Shown: positions 34,557 to 43,870 of the stretch, one piece after another
Layout of the letters: each line of letters begins with the position of its first letter
How positions within the stretch are numbered: the stretch's first letter is position 1
Assembly: GCA_016719575.1 (NCBI GenBank)
Contig: JADJYV010000009.1
Coordinates: 4,823 to 68,822, forward strand
Reading direction: 5' to 3'
DNA length: 64,000 bases
From: Pseudobdellovibrionaceae bacterium
GTDB lineage: Bacteria > Bdellovibrionota > Bdellovibrionia > Bdellovibrionales > Bdellovibrionaceae
Made by a program: the position numbers and the translations under genes
The notes under the pieces: model-generated
The model's database searches: none
The model's input: only the letters and a program-made list of their open reading frames with translations
What the model was told of the DNA's origin: nothing

Positions 34557-35578
34557 GAAATATTTTCATCCTAGTTTTAAATGATTTTGCGATTGCCTTC
34601 AGAAATAAAAGTTTCTATCTCATTATATTTATCCCTGTTTTTATTTTCGTGTCTTTGCGCTTAACTGATAAGACAGGCTCAGCGTTGAATAACTTAAAAA
34701 TTGGTTTGGTTCGCGGGCAAGCCTATGCGCCCCAGATTGTGAACGCCTTGCAGTCGGTGCCACAGAACCTTGAGATAAAATGGGTTACGAGTGAAGACGA
34801 GGCCCAAAGCTTTTTGCGCGAGCATAAAATCGATGCGGTTTTAGTGAAAAGCAAGATGAGCGATGCCCTGTCATTGCTCGTGTTGCGAAAGGAATCTGCG
34901 CAAAGCATCGCTTCCGCACAGATGATTGCTACACTTCAGAAGAGCTTCGAGAACGCTAAGCCGAGTTGGGTCTCTGAGGTGAGATCTCTTCGAGAGGGAA
35001 GTATGCAAAAGCAGACTTTGCCGACTTGGATTCTGATGGTGATTCTGCTAGTTGCATTTATTATTCTGCCGGCGCAGGTTGCTGAGGAAAAAGAAAAGCG
35101 GCAGCTTTTGGCGATTTTGCAGACACCGATCCATGAACTCGAGTGGATAGCTGCTAAGATATTAACAGGGATTGGACTTTGTTTGATTTCAGTTTTCCTA
35201 TTGCAGTTTTTGGGTCAAGTCACGATCTCGAATTTTACCGAATACTTGGCGTTTGTGATTTTAGGAGGATATTGTTTCTGCGCATTTGGAATTTTGTTAG
35301 GTTTTCTGTGTCGTAGCCAAGCAAGTGCAAGAACTTTGGGCTTAGTTTTTTACTTGCCATTGATGATGCCTGCGGCTTTGTCTGACTTTTCAACTCAAAT
35401 GAGTGGACTCTTTCCCATTTTGCCAACTTACCAATTCTATGAGCCTATTCAAAAACTGCTATTTGAGAACAAGGGAATGACCAGCCACATTTTTCCGTGG
35501 ATATATTTATTTATCTTCGGTTCGACACTGTTTGGTATGTCCTATTTGTTCTTGAAAAAACGTTGGCTGATCTCATGA
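34550..35578 (+). CDS. ABC-2 type permease (NatB-like)
   Basis: A 342-residue membrane subunit. A first helix (FYLIIFIPVFIFVSLRL) is followed by a periplasmic domain of about 130 residues, then five helices (WILMVILLVAFIILPA; IGLCLISVFLLQFLG; FVILGGYCFCAFGILLGFLC; LVFYLPLMMPAALSDF; HIFPWIYLFIFGSTLFGM). The motif AEEKEKRQLLAILQTPIHELEWIAAKILTG is typical of ABC-2 exporters of the NatB/YhaP group. It pairs with the upstream ATPase. Confidence 0.85.
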   Translation: MLRNIFILVLNDFAIAFRNKSFYLIIFIPVFIFVSLRLTDKTGSALNNLKIGLVRGQAYAPQIVNALQSVPQNLEIKWVTSEDEAQSFLREHKIDAVLVKSKMSDALSLLVLRKESAQSIASAQMIATLQKSFENAKPSWVSEVRSLREGSMQKQTLPTWILMVILLVAFIILPAQVAEEKEKRQLLAILQTPIHELEWIAAKILTGIGLCLISVFLLQFLGQVTISNFTEYLAFVILGGYCFCAFGILLGFLCRSQASARTLGLVFYLPLMMPAALSDFSTQMSGLFPILPTYQFYEPIQKLLFENKGMTSHIFPWIYLFIFGSTLFGMSYLFLKKRWLIS

Positions 35579-36077
35579 TTTCCAAACATGTTAGTGACCA
35601 CTGCCCATTCGTCCTCGAAATTGAAATATTGGCGGGTGGCTAGATCAGATCGCAGGGCACTTATTTTGAACACTTGGACAACAACATTGCGAATATCTTC
35701 GCGTCTCTATTTTGTGACATATCATTGCTCTCTTGGACAGTTTTTTACAGAAGCGCATTGCCTCTGGTTCGAGTTAAGTTCATTGGTTCGTCGGTCTGTG
35801 TAGGTAGGCCCCCAAAGCCCCTCAACAAAGAGAAGTCATAGGAAGTCGGCTAAATATAAGAAATTTTTTTCATTCCTATTGACCAAACGTGTAAATTATT
35901 TTAGATTGTGGTTATTCGCGACAAATAAGTCGCTCAATTTCTTTTTATAGGAGGTCCTTATGTCGAATCAATTAGTAATCAAGGGCCTTCTTTCGCACCT
36001 GAACTAATCAATACAATTTAGGTTTAAAAATAGGCCCTTAAGTCATTTTGTTTTTGAAATTAACTTAAGGAGTTTTC
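35579..36077 (+). promoter_or_regulatory. Leader region of rsgA with short peptide and inverted repeat
   Basis: Mostly non-coding. At 35960-36007, a strong AGGAGGT precedes a 15-codon frame (MSNQLVIKGLLSHLN, stop). AAGGGCCT at 35981-35988, inside this frame, pairs perfectly with AGGCCCTT at 36032-36039, 38 bases before rsgA; a T-rich tract follows. This is the layout of a translation-coupled attenuator, or it is the 5' end of a decayed gene. No other gene seen in the gap. Confidence 0.4.
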
Positions 36078-37205
36078 ATGCTTAGTTCCGAAAAGGAATT
36101 TTTGTTTCTATTCGGTTGGGATGACTTTTTTGAAAGTCAAATTTCCGACCTTGTTTATTTATCTGGCGAGCGGCAGCGCTCGACATGTTCGCTGTTCCAA
36201 GCCCGTGTCATTTGCGAGGAGAGAAATCTCTATCGCGTGCAAGCGGTTTCCAGTCAGATTTTTTGGGCTTCCGTGAGCGGTAAGATGCAGTTCAATGCCG
36301 TATCTCGCGTTGATTATCCCGCCGTTGGCGATTGGGTCATGGTTGAACTTCCCAGTCAGTCCGAGCGGGGAGTCATCCATCATGTTCTGCAAAGAAAAAC
36401 CATTATTCATCGGAAGCAAGTTGGCTCAAGTACTGATTCGCAAATTTTGTCGACGAATGTGGATTACGCCTTCATTACTTCATCGGCGAATTCCGATTTG
36501 AATTACCGACGTATCGAGCGATACCTCGCGGTGGCTCAGGATGCAGGGGTAATTCCCATTATTCTTCTGACGAAGGCGGATATGTGCATCGACAATATCA
36601 GCGATATTGTTGCAGAAGTACGAAGAGAGCTGCCCGGCATTCAAGTTCACGCCCTTTCGAAAAACGATTTTGAAAAGGCTGATTTTTTGACTAGCTATCT
36701 TCAAAAGGGGACCACGTCGGTTTTTATTGGTTCCTCGGGCGTGGGAAAATCAACCATTGTCAATTTCCTGATTGGGGATGAGCAAATCAAAACCCAAGAT
36801 GTTCGCGAGAGCGATGGCAAAGGACGACACACGACGACGGCAAGAAATCTGTATGTATCCCGTTACGGTGGATTGATTATCGACACACCCGGAATGCGCG
36901 AACTTCAACTTTCTGACCACGCTGAAGGTGTACGAACGCAGTTTTCTGATATTGAAGAACTCATTCAAAGTTGCCGATTTAGTGACTGCCGTCATCAAAC
37001 GGAACCTGACTGCGCCATAAAAAATGCTCTGCTTGAGGACCTATTATCGGAAGACAGGTGGAAGAGTTATCAAAAGCTCGAAGCCGAAGTGCGACATGGA
37101 ATGCGAAAGCAAGATAAAGCACTTGCCGCTGAAGACCGTAAAATCTGGAAAAAGAAAAGTATTGACGCCCGCAACAAAGGCTTTTCAAAGAAAGCAAAAA
37201 TGTAA
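36078..37205 (+). CDS. rsgA: RsgA, small-subunit-dependent GTPase
   Basis: A 375-residue RsgA/YjeQ protein with the circularly permuted GTPase order: G4 (LLTKADM), G1/P-loop (FIGSSGVGKST), G2-like GKGRHTTTARNLY and G3 (IDTPGMRELQL). An N-terminal OB fold (about 40-110) and the C-terminal zinc finger CRFSDCRHQTEPDC complete it. It checks the maturity of the 30S subunit and is activated by binding it. An AAGGAG site lies upstream. The stop overlaps the next start (TAATG), coupling it to a GNAT. Confidence 0.93.
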   Translation: MLSSEKEFLFLFGWDDFFESQISDLVYLSGERQRSTCSLFQARVICEERNLYRVQAVSSQIFWASVSGKMQFNAVSRVDYPAVGDWVMVELPSQSERGVIHHVLQRKTIIHRKQVGSSTDSQILSTNVDYAFITSSANSDLNYRRIERYLAVAQDAGVIPIILLTKADMCIDNISDIVAEVRRELPGIQVHALSKNDFEKADFLTSYLQKGTTSVFIGSSGVGKSTIVNFLIGDEQIKTQDVRESDGKGRHTTTARNLYVSRYGGLIIDTPGMRELQLSDHAEGVRTQFSDIEELIQSCRFSDCRHQTEPDCAIKNALLEDLLSEDRWKSYQKLEAEVRHGMRKQDKALAAEDRKIWKKKSIDARNKGFSKKAKM

Positions 37206-38011
37206 TGAACGAAGAAATAAAATTTAAAAAATTTCCACTTTTGAATTCGAAAAACGAACCTCTTGCTAACATTACATTGGAGCATTTGTGGGCTGATGTT
37301 TTTGCTTTGAAGATGAAAGTCTTAAAAATAGAAGGCATGCCGAGGCTGGGTGAAGTCATTCAAGAAGCGCTCAAAGAAGCAAACAGATTTAAAGCTCGCC
37401 TGGTCATGTTTCGACTCATTAAGGGTCAAACCGCCTCTGAAGAAATCAGCGAGTTATTAACAACCCTCGGTTTCAAAAAGAAAAGTGAACGCATTGAATT
37501 CAAAAAATCTGTGGATGAATTACCCGGCGATGTTGGATCTCCAATAAAATGGAAAAATGCCGAGGAGCTTGGATGGAGTCGTCAAGAGATTGCGAAAACA
37601 TTAAAGCAAGTGGCCGAAGACGATCCAGACACAGACCCGAATGAAGATCCCCTTTTATTCATTCAAGACTTTTTGAGCGACCCGGTTTTGACGTCGGGTC
37701 TTCATTGTATCCACATCGGCTTTGTCGATGATGAAATCGCTGCGTTTACTGTAGTCCAAATCAATCCGAAAACAGGATGGTCTCGAATTTCGTATATGGG
37801 GGTCGTGCCAAAATTCAGAAAGAAAAATATTGGAGTGTGGGTTCATCGTTACAGTTTTAAAGTAATGAAATCAGAAGGTGGCAAACTTTACCACGGAGGA
37901 ACAACCTCTACGAATATCAGGATGATTAAGCTTTTTGAAAATAGTGGATGCGATAAATTTTGCGAGATGGAGGAATGGAACTATTCTCTGAATGAAGGTG
38001 TCACATGCTAA
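37205..38011 (+). CDS. GNAT family acetyltransferase
   Basis: A 268-residue protein. The C-terminal GNAT domain (about 140-265) has FVDDEIAAFTVVQINPKTGWSRISYMGVVPKFRKKNIGVWVHRYSFKVMKSEGGKLYHGGTT-type blocks, with PKFRKKNIGVWV as the acetyl-CoA loop and IRMIKLFENSGC as the last helix-strand. The N-terminal half is less conserved, perhaps a degenerate second GNAT copy (RLIKGQTASEEISELLTTLGFKKKSERIEF). It is translationally coupled to rsgA; a ribosomal substrate is possible but unproven. Confidence 0.75.
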   Translation: MNEEIKFKKFPLLNSKNEPLANITLEHLWADVFALKMKVLKIEGMPRLGEVIQEALKEANRFKARLVMFRLIKGQTASEEISELLTTLGFKKKSERIEFKKSVDELPGDVGSPIKWKNAEELGWSRQEIAKTLKQVAEDDPDTDPNEDPLLFIQDFLSDPVLTSGLHCIHIGFVDDEIAAFTVVQINPKTGWSRISYMGVVPKFRKKNIGVWVHRYSFKVMKSEGGKLYHGGTTSTNIRMIKLFENSGCDKFCEMEEWNYSLNEGVTC

Positions 38012-38045
38012 GGGAAGAACAATCAGCCAAAAATAATCAGCTTCT

Positions 38046-38855
38046 TCATTGCTCAACAGCTCGAAGTTTTGGTTGTTGCGACGGCGACACTTGTCCAATG
38101 TTTGCATGAGCACAACTGAAGTTAGATGTATCGACCGTAGTCAGCTTACCGTTTAGATAAGCACGAAATTGAAACGGAACGCTTTCGCCATCCCATGAAA
38201 TTCTCTTCTCCCAGTCAGAGACGTTCACGCCTGGAAGTTTCTGAACGCTCCAGTGCAAATGCCGATGACCAGCGGCTCCAGTCCATCCTTCAATTCCAAT
38301 CGGCTGACCTTTTTTCACCAAGGTGCCGTTTTCTATAAGCACACGATCAAGGTGGACGTAGAAAGTGTAGTATCCGCCTTCGTGCAAGATTTTGACGCGA
38401 TTTCCCCAAGACAATCCGCAGGTGCTTGGATGGGTTTGCGCTGGATTTCCCGCTGGTTCAGTACATGGCTTACCCTCTTCTCCTAGAAAGACAAAAGCCT
38501 TTCCATCAGCAGCGGCATTGATTGTGGCAGCAGATTTTTCATAGTCGGTTGCAAGGTCTAATGCGTAGTAAGCATTGGTCCACGAATGGCTACCGCTTCC
38601 TGAAGAGTGCGTGCAAAAAACTTCTTCTTTCGGACTGAAAGGTAAAGCGAGATCTTTGATCGGAGACATTGATGGCGGTACTTGGCAAACCGCAGGCTTG
38701 TTGGCTTCTTTTCTAATGCAGATCTGGTCAACAGTACAACTTGTCGAACAAACTGGAATATCGACTTTGGAGTAAGCCGACGAATTCGTAAACACGAATA
38801 CCAGATAAATAATTGCTCTGAGAGAAAGTACTAATTTGGTAGTTTTTTTTGCCAC
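38046..38855 (-). CDS. Exported M23 (LytM) family peptidase
   Basis: A 269-residue protein with a signal peptide (LRAIIYLVFVFTNSSAYS) and an N-terminal cysteine-rich segment (CSTSCTVDQICIRKEANKPAVC). A LytM/M23 domain follows from about 85: SHSWTNAYYALDLATD supplies a His and Asp, YYTFYVHLDRVLIENGTLVKKGQPIGIEGWTGAAGHRHLHWSVQ the HxH zinc pair. These cleave peptidoglycan cross-links; in predatory bacteria they act on self or prey wall. The HxGxD motif is altered (H-x-W-x6-Y-ALD), so activity needs testing. Confidence 0.85.
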   Translation of the reverse strand: MAKKTTKLVLSLRAIIYLVFVFTNSSAYSKVDIPVCSTSCTVDQICIRKEANKPAVCQVPPSMSPIKDLALPFSPKEEVFCTHSSGSGSHSWTNAYYALDLATDYEKSAATINAAADGKAFVFLGEEGKPCTEPAGNPAQTHPSTCGLSWGNRVKILHEGGYYTFYVHLDRVLIENGTLVKKGQPIGIEGWTGAAGHRHLHWSVQKLPGVNVSDWEKRISWDGESVPFQFRAYLNGKLTTVDTSNFSCAHANIGQVSPSQQPKLRAVEQ

Positions 38856-39171
38856 GAGTCTCCTAGCTTACCAAAAAAGAGGAGGGGCAAAATTGAATCG
38901 GGATCAGGATGAGCAAGTATATCCAACTAAAATTCTTGGGATTTAACTCCCAATCTGTGCCCCCACGAACCTGCAATTGGCTTATTTCGAATACCTATCA
39001 AAATTTCCTCTCGTTGGCACGGGTTAAGAGGGAGGATGTGCGACTATTTTAAGCGGTTAACGCATGGGGTAACATCATATTAAATGGTTCAGGGACCTCA
39101 CGTGGTTCCGAAGTTTGATTTCGCACGCGACAATCGTGCGCGATGAACGGCACTTAAACCCGGATAACCCC

Positions 39172-39471
39172 TTATTGAGGAATATTCTCGGCAATCAATT
39201 CAGCAGATAGAATTCTACAATCGTTATTTCGGATCTTTACTAAATACCAGTCCTTGGTTTTCTGGTAGTAAGGCTGAACGTTAACTGTTGTAAACATTGA
39301 GTCCTCACTTTTCAAACCCCCATAATACGCCGTGATGCCCTTCATATCTTCAATCGCAACAATGGCTTTAATGACCTGCCGAGCAGATTTCATTATATCG
39401 CAGGAACCAGCAAAAGAAGGATTAGATATTGCGAATAATCCCAAACAAACCAAAAAATTTAACTTTTTCAT
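39172..39471 (-). CDS. Small exported hypothetical protein
   Basis: A 99-residue protein starting at the ATG at 39471, with a signal peptide (MKKLNFLVCLGLFAISNPSFA) and two cysteines (GSCDIMKSARQV, NNDCRILSAEL). The mature part appears beta-rich (YYGGLKSEDSMFTTVNVQPYYQKTKDWYLVKIR). No family recognised. Periplasmic by prediction. Confidence 0.6.
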   Translation of the reverse strand: MKKLNFLVCLGLFAISNPSFAGSCDIMKSARQVIKAIVAIEDMKGITAYYGGLKSEDSMFTTVNVQPYYQKTKDWYLVKIRNNDCRILSAELIAENIPQ

Positions 39472-39783
39472 ACATTCTCCATTTGAAGTCCTGTCGTAAT
39501 ACAGAAAACTTTTACAGGCAGCAGTTTTTAAAGGCAATTTAAAAAAGCGCGCATCCCCTAAAGACGCTCCCAACAGGACATCAATTCGTCATGCGGTTCC
39601 GCAGTTGGAAGTAGGTTTATCCCCCAGAAAATAAAATAATAATGATTCTTGGTAGTGGCTGCGGTGGTCTTGAAACCCACTTTATTGGACATGAGCTTTT
39701 CTTCAGACCAAATCAAAAGACCACACGAGTGAGAAGCGCCAGATGATCTGACACCTCATTCAATAGAGCAGATCTTTAAATGT
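39472..39783. other. Intergenic with a partial copy of a second dispersed repeat
   Basis: Positions 39621-39672 match 59902-59951: CCCCCA-nAAAATAAAATAATAATG, then TTCTT and GCGGTGGTCTTG-like blocks. The copy here lacks the long inverted arms present at 59.9 kb. No gene seen. Confidence 0.5.
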
Positions 39784-41319
39784 TTAGCCCTGATGCAGGG
39801 AAACACCTTTAATTCGGATGCCGATGTCATCCCACTTGAAGCCATGTTTTTGCTCAAAGTTCACAATTTCCGTAAAGTAGGCATTTTTATGCAAAGTCTT
39901 TAGAACCGCCGTTTGCTTCGTGAACTTCGCAAATGCAATTGCATGAGGAAAGCAGAAAGCCCATTTACTTTCTTCCGCTACAAGATCAACGACTGGCTTA
40001 GGTGCAATTTTTTGAAATTCAAGCCAGTTGGCATCTTGGTCGCGTTGGACAATCTTGTTTTTATTCATGCAAACCCGACGGAGCGAATTACTTCTGGCAA
40101 AATCCCATCCCGTATATTCCGAAACTATTTTAATGATGTCCTCGTGATAGATGACAGTTCCATAATTCGGCTTCAACCAAGCCTCGATTTTCTCTGAAAG
40201 AAAACCATATGAAAACGGTTTTGCTTTGGCTTGGCGGTACAAGTTGATTCTGTCGACATTTTCTTGCGAGTGCGGACGCCAAAGTGCCGTGATATTAATA
40301 ATGTCTCTGAAGCTAAAAACCTTCTGGCCTTTGAAGTGTTCTGTAATTTTAGCAAGGCCTAGATATTCAGGTAAAAATCGTTCGTAATTCATAACGAGAG
40401 CGTCTTCTGAAAAATCGAATTGAAATATTTTTTCTAGATCGAGATTTTTAAAAGGGTTCAAGACTGTATCAGAATCATCTTCAATATTATCGTAGTTAAT
40501 CACTTGCCCAATAGCTTTGTGAGTATTTTGAACGACATCAATCAGGGGCATTTTGAAAGCCTGAATTTCTCCGTACGTCAGTGATTTGTTCATTTCGCGG
40601 CAAAAATCGACGAACTCTTGTCCGCGCTCGTACTCAACATCAATGTGAAAAAATGGGGCTTGTGTTGAAAGCCGTTCGGGAATCATTTCATATTTAAGAG
40701 GGTCGACTTCTGAGAATCCAAGCCCAAAAAATGACATGCTGGCAGGTGAACTTCCACGCGCCGTTCCCAAAGTGAGGTTTTTGGCTTTAGCAAACTCCAT
40801 GCACTTTTTAACCGCTTCAATGAATTCCCCAACTTGTGGGTGAACATCGAGCCAGGTATCGCGCTTCAAATAAGCTAAAGCTGAGTCCGTTACCCCGTTG
40901 TAGCGACTGCGAAGGCCACTCATAACTTGTTCTTTAATGCTATCCATGTAGAGGTTCCTTTCCGTTTCGGTGAGAGTTTCACCTGTATCAATTTTGTTTG
41001 AGACGGAAAGGAGATTTTGTACACGCTCACGACGTTCTTCGAGGTTATCAATTTCCTGTTCTATTTCTAAAAGTCGCTCATTCAAACGAGTCTTCAAATC
41101 GGAATCGGAAAAGCTGATAATTATCTTGATGTCCTCAAGGCTGAAACCCAGCCCTTGCAAATCCCGAATGCGCTTCATCCGTTCGAGCAAATTTTGACTA
41201 TAAAATCGGTAATTGTTTTCTCCACGAGTGGAAGCTGGCAGAAGGCCAATAGACTCGTAATAGCGCACTGTGCGCGCTGAGACCTGAGCCATGTCTGCAA
41301 ACTGTCCAATCGAAAGCAT
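39784..41319 (-). CDS. MerR-type regulator fused to a catalytically altered DnaE polymerase core
   Basis: A 511-residue protein from the ATG at 41319 (AAGGAAA upstream; 24 more codons are open). Numbering below counts that extension. Residues 25-95 are a MerR DNA-binding domain (MLSIGQFADMAQVSARTVRYYESIGLLP) with a dimerisation coiled coil to about 132. From about 185 it aligns to the C-family polymerase core: NLTLGTARGSSPASMSFFGLGF-SEVDPLKYEMIPERL (compare GRGSAAS...VDP of DnaE2), RDIINITALWRP, YGTVIYHEDIIKI, SNSLRRV and FPHAIAFAKFTKQTAVLKTLH. The PDIDVDF of DnaE2 is FHIDVEY here (His249, Asp251, Glu253), and the third Asp is Pro282. No PHP, OB or clamp-binding part. Probably a DNA-binding pseudo-polymerase; its role is unknown. 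Confidence 0.8.
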   Translation of the reverse strand: MLSIGQFADMAQVSARTVRYYESIGLLPASTRGENNYRFYSQNLLERMKRIRDLQGLGFSLEDIKIIISFSDSDLKTRLNERLLEIEQEIDNLEERRERVQNLLSVSNKIDTGETLTETERNLYMDSIKEQVMSGLRSRYNGVTDSALAYLKRDTWLDVHPQVGEFIEAVKKCMEFAKAKNLTLGTARGSSPASMSFFGLGFSEVDPLKYEMIPERLSTQAPFFHIDVEYERGQEFVDFCREMNKSLTYGEIQAFKMPLIDVVQNTHKAIGQVINYDNIEDDSDTVLNPFKNLDLEKIFQFDFSEDALVMNYERFLPEYLGLAKITEHFKGQKVFSFRDIINITALWRPHSQENVDRINLYRQAKAKPFSYGFLSEKIEAWLKPNYGTVIYHEDIIKIVSEYTGWDFARSNSLRRVCMNKNKIVQRDQDANWLEFQKIAPKPVVDLVAEESKWAFCFPHAIAFAKFTKQTAVLKTLHKNAYFTEIVNFEQKHGFKWDDIGIRIKGVSLHQG

Positions 41320-41468
41320 TGTAGATTTCCTTCCCATCCATTTCATCATGGAGTTTGACGTAACGGCAAGGTCAACAGGGCGAGACGACAAATTTGAGAT
41401 TTATTTTATTCGAACCAAAAGTATCTTGTGAATTCAGTGACTTGTAAGATGAAATGGAGCAGAAAAAA

Positions 41469-41504
41469 ATTGGCGTTCCGAACTGGATTTGTTCAGAACC
41501 GCCA
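41469..41504 (+). repeat. Dispersed repeat, hairpin-forming copy
   Basis: ATTGGCGTTCCGAAC-tggattt-GTTCAGAACCGCCA, preceded by an A-rich stretch. This copy keeps long complementary arms (TGGCG-TTC-GAAC with GTTC-GAA-CGCCA). Read on the minus strand it is a hairpin followed by AATTTTTTT, like an intrinsic terminator, although no minus-strand gene ends here. Confidence 0.55.
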
Positions 41505-41641
41505 TCATCCAAATTGCTGCCTAAAACGCCGTTAGTATCTAATTGGCGGCCCTACCCATAAAAGCGTAAATGACACCATGCAGACTGATGCTAAGTGCTT
41601 ATAGGGCTTAACCAAATAGTAAGTTCATGTAAAAATAAGTC

Positions 41642-43870
41642 ATGGCTTTTAAAGTGATCTTCAAATTATTGGCGTTGCCATTGGTCCTGGGCTTTTATGC
41701 GGACTCCTCCTTTGCAGAGCCAGTTGTTTATATCCTCGATACTCAAACCCTCAACGACCTTGAAAGTTCTGGCTTTAGTATCAATGAAACTTTAGGACAG
41801 ACAAAATCACTCAACCGCACCTCTGACCTTTTTAAATCTAACGAGGCTTATCGCAGCTTTGCAGAGACAATCGGAAAAACCCTTCCTCATGACAAAAAGA
41901 CCGATCAACTCCCTGATGCGATTCCCGAAAATTCTGGTGACGTGCCCGATATGGTACGGCGACTTCGGGGATTTGAAGACAAAGGATCTCGATCGAAAAA
42001 AGATCTGAAAAGAGGTTTCATTATCCGCCGTGTGGCAAACAATTCACAGTATCCTTATTTCGTAGAGCGAGATGGTGATGAGCCTCGGCATTTCGATACT
42101 CGTTGGTTAAATTCCGAATATGGATATTTGAAGTTGATTGCGGTGGCCAACCGTATGGATCGCAGCGACATAACGAAGGACTCTTGCGGAGAAGTCCGTT
42201 TTATTTATCGATTGAGTTATAAGTCCAAAAAATCAACATCGAGTCTTCCATTCTTTGTGAATGTCATTCACCAGTATCTCAAACAAGATTCCTGCGCGAG
42301 TTTTGCGAAAACTTGGGATGCTTCAGTGACGAGTGCTAAGGCTTTGAAGGGCGGCCCTCTTAAGAATCTTGCTTTCAGGCAGCTAGAAGTGAATGTTCAA
42401 TCTTTGCGGTTCACTTCGGGCTATATGCACGATTTCGGCGGACAGGCGATGTACATGCAGCGAGTGTTTCGCAAAACAGGTACGCGGCTTGAGCCCGTGG
42501 AGCTTGAGAATACGCCGGATGTTCTTGCAATCAAAAAAGATCCAACTCTTTTGAAGCGATTTGTTGAATATTTAAAGAAGCCAGAGAATCTGAATCAACT
42601 AGATCTTGGTGTTTTGAATATCAACTTTGATCCCAAGTTTCTAGCGAAGCTTTCCATATCTTGGTCAACATTAGGCCGAGCCAGAACTGCGAATCGTCCC
42701 TATACAGAATTATTTCGTGAAAATCGTGCTCTTGTCGAAACCATCGATATTTCAAAACTAAAATACATCAAGAGCCATGATGCTCTCATTGAGCGGTTGA
42801 ATAATCTGACGTGCATGGGCTGTCACCAATCTGGAGGGACGGCAGGTTTTCACGTGCTTGGCCAAGCGGACGACGCTTTCTCTCATCCTTTTAACCGGCA
42901 ACAACAAGCACTTTCTCCTCATGCTTCAGCAGAGATCTCGCGAAGGATGGCATGGTTGAGAAATGTAGCTTCGGAGCAAGAACCCAATCGCTTTCGACCT
43001 CACTCTACATTTTCTTCCGCTGATTGGAGTGCAAACTCGGGAGTTCCGAAATTCGCTAATTTGAATGTAGGACAGCTTTGCTTTGCCGAAGCAGAAACGT
43101 TTTCTCAGCAACCTGCTTGCGGAGACCCAAAAGGAAGATCGGTTGAATGTCAAAAAACCGTATTGACCCAAGGAAGGAAAGTCCCTTTGGGCGAATGCGT
43201 TTTAAAGGAAACAGTGAATTCCGCAGGTCATGCTTGTTGGAAGGGCGAAATTAAAGAAAGTTCGACGGCTCACCCTGAACGAAATCCTCCCGGTTTTAAT
43301 TTCTTTGCTTTTGAGGATAAGTGGCAGCTTTCTGGCGGAATTTTTAAGGACCCAAAACCGTATGGCTGTGTTCTCCCTCAAAGTGGTGCTCCATTAGGTA
43401 GAATGAGTCGGCGCTGTACCTTGGAAGAAGAAAACTTCGAGGTAGATTTTGCCAAGGGAATTCCAGACGAGCTTTGCGCAAATCAAGGCGGCTCTGGTTT
43501 TGACATGTGTGCGGCAAGTGGAGACTCCGGCGCGTGTCTTGAAACCAAAGTTGCGAGGTCCTTGCTCGATACATGCAGCGAAACCCGATCTTGTCGTGAA
43601 GACTACATCTGTCAGAAGTTTCCTGACTACAACAAGATCTCTGTTAAAAATTACGTTCGCAAAAAGGGAGATCAGCTCATTAACTTGAGCCAACCTTCTA
43701 AGATTCGAGGCGATGCCATCGCAGAAGCCCGTCGCCGTGGAATCGGGTTTTGCGTTCCAACTTATTTTCTTTTCAACATGAGGCTAGATGGTCATCCAAG
43801 TCCTGTAACGGGGCTTCCGCCAGGTGAGCCCAAGTATGATCGCAGCCAACCGCTTCGGGGGTATAAATGA
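41642..43870 (+). CDS. Large exported protein with one c-type haem motif
   Basis: A 742-residue protein with a signal peptide (FKLLALPLVLGFYADSSFA). One CxxCH site, TCMGCHQSGG with Cys391, Cys394 and His395, suggests covalent haem attachment in the periplasm. The C-terminal 250 residues hold many cysteines (CGDPKGRSVEC, CEETRSCREDYIC-like spacing), implying disulfides. No other enzyme motif is seen; ENPTELFRENRAL-like helices fill the middle. It overlaps the VanX-type gene by 4 bases, so both are made together and exported. A link to wall breakdown is context only. Confidence 0.65.
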   Translation: MAFKVIFKLLALPLVLGFYADSSFAEPVVYILDTQTLNDLESSGFSINETLGQTKSLNRTSDLFKSNEAYRSFAETIGKTLPHDKKTDQLPDAIPENSGDVPDMVRRLRGFEDKGSRSKKDLKRGFIIRRVANNSQYPYFVERDGDEPRHFDTRWLNSEYGYLKLIAVANRMDRSDITKDSCGEVRFIYRLSYKSKKSTSSLPFFVNVIHQYLKQDSCASFAKTWDASVTSAKALKGGPLKNLAFRQLEVNVQSLRFTSGYMHDFGGQAMYMQRVFRKTGTRLEPVELENTPDVLAIKKDPTLLKRFVEYLKKPENLNQLDLGVLNINFDPKFLAKLSISWSTLGRARTANRPYTELFRENRALVETIDISKLKYIKSHDALIERLNNLTCMGCHQSGGTAGFHVLGQADDAFSHPFNRQQQALSPHASAEISRRMAWLRNVASEQEPNRFRPHSTFSSADWSANSGVPKFANLNVGQLCFAEAETFSQQPACGDPKGRSVECQKTVLTQGRKVPLGECVLKETVNSAGHACWKGEIKESSTAHPERNPPGFNFFAFEDKWQLSGGIFKDPKPYGCVLPQSGAPLGRMSRRCTLEEENFEVDFAKGIPDELCANQGGSGFDMCAASGDSGACLETKVARSLLDTCSETRSCREDYICQKFPDYNKISVKNYVRKKGDQLINLSQPSKIRGDAIAEARRRGIGFCVPTYFLFNMRLDGHPSPVTGLPPGEPKYDRSQPLRGYK

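Noticed and set aside
35588..35803. A 71-codon frame after the ABC permease
   Set aside because: No ribosome binding site, no signal or family pattern; probably chance.
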